Position numbers and translations under genes: made by a program. Positions 6,056-7,732 of a stretch of 7,732 nt of DNA are shown here, piece by piece (the first letter of the stretch is position 1; every line of letters starts with the position of its first letter). The stretch is from Butyrivibrio sp. GTDB taxonomy: Bacteria; Bacillota; Clostridia; Lachnospirales; Lachnospiraceae. The stretch is from positions 1 through 7,732 of the forward strand of contig JAILEJ010000474.1 of assembly GCA_024688095.1 (NCBI GenBank), read 5' to 3'. The notes beneath the pieces are model-generated. The model searched no databases. It was not told where the DNA came from and worked only from the letters and a program-made list of their open reading frames with translations.

Positions 6056-7168
6056 TTATTTTCCGGTGATTGTGTTGTTTTTGTCGACTACTTTTTTTAC
6101 GGCAAGAGTTCTTATAGGATTGTCCTTATTGGTCTTTGAAGTAAGTATATTGTTTTTGATAGTTAATTTATTTATTTTTCCTTTACCATCACAATCTACA
6201 TGTATAGCGTAATTGGTTCCTTTAATAGTATTTTTTGAAACAATATATTTTGCTGAAGAAAGACCTGACTTATTTTTTCCATATGATGCAATGTGGAGAC
6301 CTGAAGCATAATAGTATCTTGATTTTTTAGCAGTTGAAGTTAATTTGTTATTGTTTACTTTTATGCCTACTACATTTAATAAAGCAAGAGCTTCAGCTGT
6401 TTTGCTGGAAATTTCGCAGTTTGTAACGGTGAAATTTTTATGGTAGTTACTTACCCATTTTCTGGATTCAGTTTCTGTAAAGTTGGCGCATATGCCTCGA
6501 CCAAATCCTGAAACTTTGCAGTTATTTATTTTTACATTTTGGCAAGTATGACCATTTGCTAATGAATTGCTTGATGTATAAAAAACATTAGGTGCTGTTG
6601 CATGAGTTGCTATATCAAACTGTATGCCTTCTTCAACTGATGTTGAACTACTTGGAGAACCAATAGCTTTTACTGTGCAGCCATCAATTGTTACATTTTT
6701 GCATCCTATTATTTCTATAGCATGAGAATTAGCAGGAGTATTATTTATATACATATCCTTTAGTGTGATTCCATTACAATGTGCAAACTGGAATGCTGAG
6801 AATGCTCTGCCTCCGGAACCAGAAGATGTTGAAAGCCAATTTCCTCCAATGATCTTTATATTTACTGCAGAATCATAATTTCCGCTGTTGGGGAAATGTT
6901 TAACAGAAGGTCCTGATGTGTAAATAGTGGCACCTGTCGCAATAATAGTCTGGTTACTTTCAATTGTTAAACGCGGTAAATAGTATGTTTCTCCGGATTG
7001 CAGTTCGGCAACACCATCATTTTCAAATGCTTCATATATTCCAGCGGAGCCTTCATCAGGTGTTACAACCTGTGCTTTTGCAGTCTGGGGGGTTGAAATA
7101 ACAGCTCCGAGAAATAGTGCAGAAAATCCTATTAAAAATTTAGTAAAAAATTTTTCCTTCATTCTCAT
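6056..7168 (-). CDS. secreted right-handed parallel beta-helix protein
   Basis: This encodes 370 aa with a clear signal peptide: basic start, hydrophobic core at about 11-25, and a likely signal peptidase site after AKA (residue 32). The mature part shows repeated beta-helix coils of the form hxIxxNxI at about 103-110, 132-139, 157-165, 210-219, 245-253, 268-275, 306-315 and 333-342. This is the pectate-lyase-like fold of extracellular polysaccharide lyases, hydrolases and adhesins. GH28 motifs (NTD, GHG, RIK) are not seen, so polygalacturonase is unlikely; I cannot name the substrate or prove catalysis. There is no LPXTG anchor, C-terminal membrane segment or evident carbohydrate-binding module, so release from the cell is expected. 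The start at 7168 has AGGAGGT (7185-7179) upstream; an internal ATG at 7162 is less well spaced. It lies downstream of, and on the same strand as, the aquaporin gene, but a terminator-like hairpin separates them. Confidence 0.85.
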   Translation of the reverse strand: MRMKEKFFTKFLIGFSALFLGAVISTPQTAKAQVVTPDEGSAGIYEAFENDGVAELQSGETYYLPRLTIESNQTIIATGATIYTSGPSVKHFPNSGNYDSAVNIKIIGGNWLSTSSGSGGRAFSAFQFAHCNGITLKDMYINNTPANSHAIEIIGCKNVTIDGCTVKAIGSPSSSTSVEEGIQFDIATHATAPNVFYTSSNSLANGHTCQNVKINNCKVSGFGRGICANFTETESRKWVSNYHKNFTVTNCEISSKTAEALALLNVVGIKVNNNKLTSTAKKSRYYYASGLHIASYGKNKSGLSSAKYIVSKNTIKGTNYAIHVDCDGKGKINKLTIKNNILTSKTNKDNPIRTLAVKKVVDKNNTITGK

Positions 7169-7230
7169 AAAAAAACAGACCTCCTAATTTGTGATATATA
7201 ATGCATTTATTATATATCAGTAGGAGGCCT
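7169..7230 (-). terminator. terminator-like hairpin containing the Shine-Dalgarno of the beta-helix gene
   Basis: Read on the minus strand, AGGCCTCCTA (7230-7221) pairs with TAGGAGGTCT (7186-7177) over 10 bp with one G-U. Inside it GATATATAAT (7218-7209) pairs perfectly with ATTATATATC (7202-7193) around a 6-nt loop. One G and then seven T's (7175-7169) follow, ending exactly at the ATG (7168). This fits an intrinsic terminator for the aquaporin transcript, 45 nt past its stop. The 3' arm is also the AGGAGG ribosome binding site of the next gene, so any transcript carrying the whole hairpin would hide that site. Confidence 0.75.
7209..7219 (-). promoter_or_regulatory. candidate -10 element for the beta-helix gene, inside the hairpin stem
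   Basis: On the minus strand TGA-TATATA (7219-7211) fits an extended -10, and it overlaps a perfect TATAAT (7214-7209). No good -35 is seen at 16-18 nt. Transcription would begin near 7203-7200, leaving out the 5' arm of the hairpin and giving a leader of about 35 nt with the AGGAGG free. Confidence 0.4.
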
Positions 7231-7275
7231 TAGTGCGGTATACAAAAGAAATTTAATTAAAACTTTAGCGATAGT

Positions 7276-7732
7276 TTATTTGTCGGATTCAAGGAAAGAG
7301 TAGCAAAGTGCGGCAAGAGCGGCACCTACGAGTGGACCTACGATGAATACCCAAAGTGCTGCAAGTGGATCACCATTTCCATTAATAGCAGCAAATACTG
7401 CAGGAGCAATACTTCTTGCTGGGTTTACTGATGTTCCGGTAAGACCAATGCCAAGAATATGTACAAATGTAAGAGTAAGACCAATTACAAGACCGCCAAA
7501 TGAACCATGACCTGCTTTGCTTGATGTAACACCAAGAATGGTAAGGACAAAAATAAATGTAAGAACAATTTCGACTACAAGTCCTGCAACAGGGCTTCCG
7601 TTAACGCCTGCAAGGCCATTTGCACCAAATCCTCCAGTCATATCTGTAACTGAACCGGCGCCAAAGATAATAGCAAGAAGACAACTTCCTACAAAAGCTC
7701 CTATTATCTGGGAAATCACATATCCTATAAAA
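7276..7732 (-). CDS. aqpZ: aquaporin Z-like water channel (5' end cut by window edge)
   Basis: The minus-strand frame enters from beyond the right edge and ends at TAA 7278-7276. It stays open through the edge (upstream residues FIGY precede a GTG codon at 7719), so the GTG is not the start. The 151 residues seen are the C-terminal two thirds of a ~230 aa MIP-family channel of the cytoplasmic membrane. Numbering from the first visible residue, the second pore loop is GTSVNPARS with NPA at 103-105 and Arg106. Together with His91 and Thr100 it matches the His/Thr/Arg selectivity filter of water-selective AqpZ rather than the glycerol facilitator GlpF, where the histidine is a glycine. Helices are evident at about 1-22, 48-68, 79-97 and 121-145. 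The first NPA loop lies outside the window. The subtype call rests on the filter residues. Confidence 0.92.
   Translation of the reverse strand, partial: FIGYVISQIIGAFVGSCLLAIIFGAGSVTDMTGGFGANGLAGVNGSPVAGLVVEIVLTFIFVLTILGVTSSKAGHGSFGGLVIGLTLTFVHILGIGLTGTSVNPARSIAPAVFAAINGNGDPLAALWVFIVGPLVGAALAALCYSFLESDK

Noticed and set aside
6044..6056. ACAATTAAATTGT palindrome as terminator of the beta-helix gene
   Set aside because: The stem is short, all but two pairs are A-T, and no T tract follows on the minus strand.
7276..7719. GTG at 7719 as the aquaporin start
   Set aside because: The frame is open through the window edge and the upstream residues fit the transmembrane helix; the visible part lacks the first NPA loop, so the gene must begin outside the window.

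Overview
The window reads as chromosomal DNA of a low-GC Gram-positive anaerobe, most likely a gut or rumen Lachnospiraceae of the Butyrivibrio/Pseudobutyrivibrio type. The basis is AT-rich intergenic DNA, strong AGGAGG-type ribosome binding sites, heavy use of CTT for leucine, and the style of the encoded proteins. The genus is an inference from general appearance, not from a search.

Layout. Positions 1-911 (minus strand) hold most of a D-2-hydroxyacid dehydrogenase of the glycerate dehydrogenase/hydroxypyruvate reductase type, cut by the left edge. It is divergent from a complete carB at 1068-4286 (plus), the large subunit of carbamoyl-phosphate synthase. The 156-bp divergent spacer contains AT-rich palindromes and weak promoter candidates. 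Between the carB stop and the next stop codon lies a 1.77-kb gene-free block (4287-6055) packed with repeats and palindromes: two tandem 46-bp units, a long hairpin with flanking inverted repeats, seven 105-bp tandem units plus a decayed extra half unit, a degenerate 60-bp repeat, a second nested palindrome that doubles as a likely bidirectional terminator, and a twice-repeated 15-bp motif that may be the end of a dead insertion sequence. Positions 6056-7168 (minus) encode a secreted right-handed parallel beta-helix protein. Positions 7276-7732 (minus) encode the C-terminal two thirds of an AqpZ-like aquaporin, cut by the right edge.

How it works together. The genes do not form one pathway: carB feeds pyrimidine and arginine synthesis, the dehydrogenase reduces or oxidises a small 2-hydroxyacid, the aquaporin moves water, and the beta-helix protein is exported. 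The two most interesting points are (1) the higher-order 105-bp array, in which each unit is a dimer of two diverged ~52-bp monomers and is closed by stops in all six frames, and (2) the aquaporin/beta-helix junction, where a hairpin that looks like an intrinsic terminator contains the beta-helix gene's Shine-Dalgarno in its 3' arm, a -10-like element in its stem, and a seven-T tract that touches the start codon.
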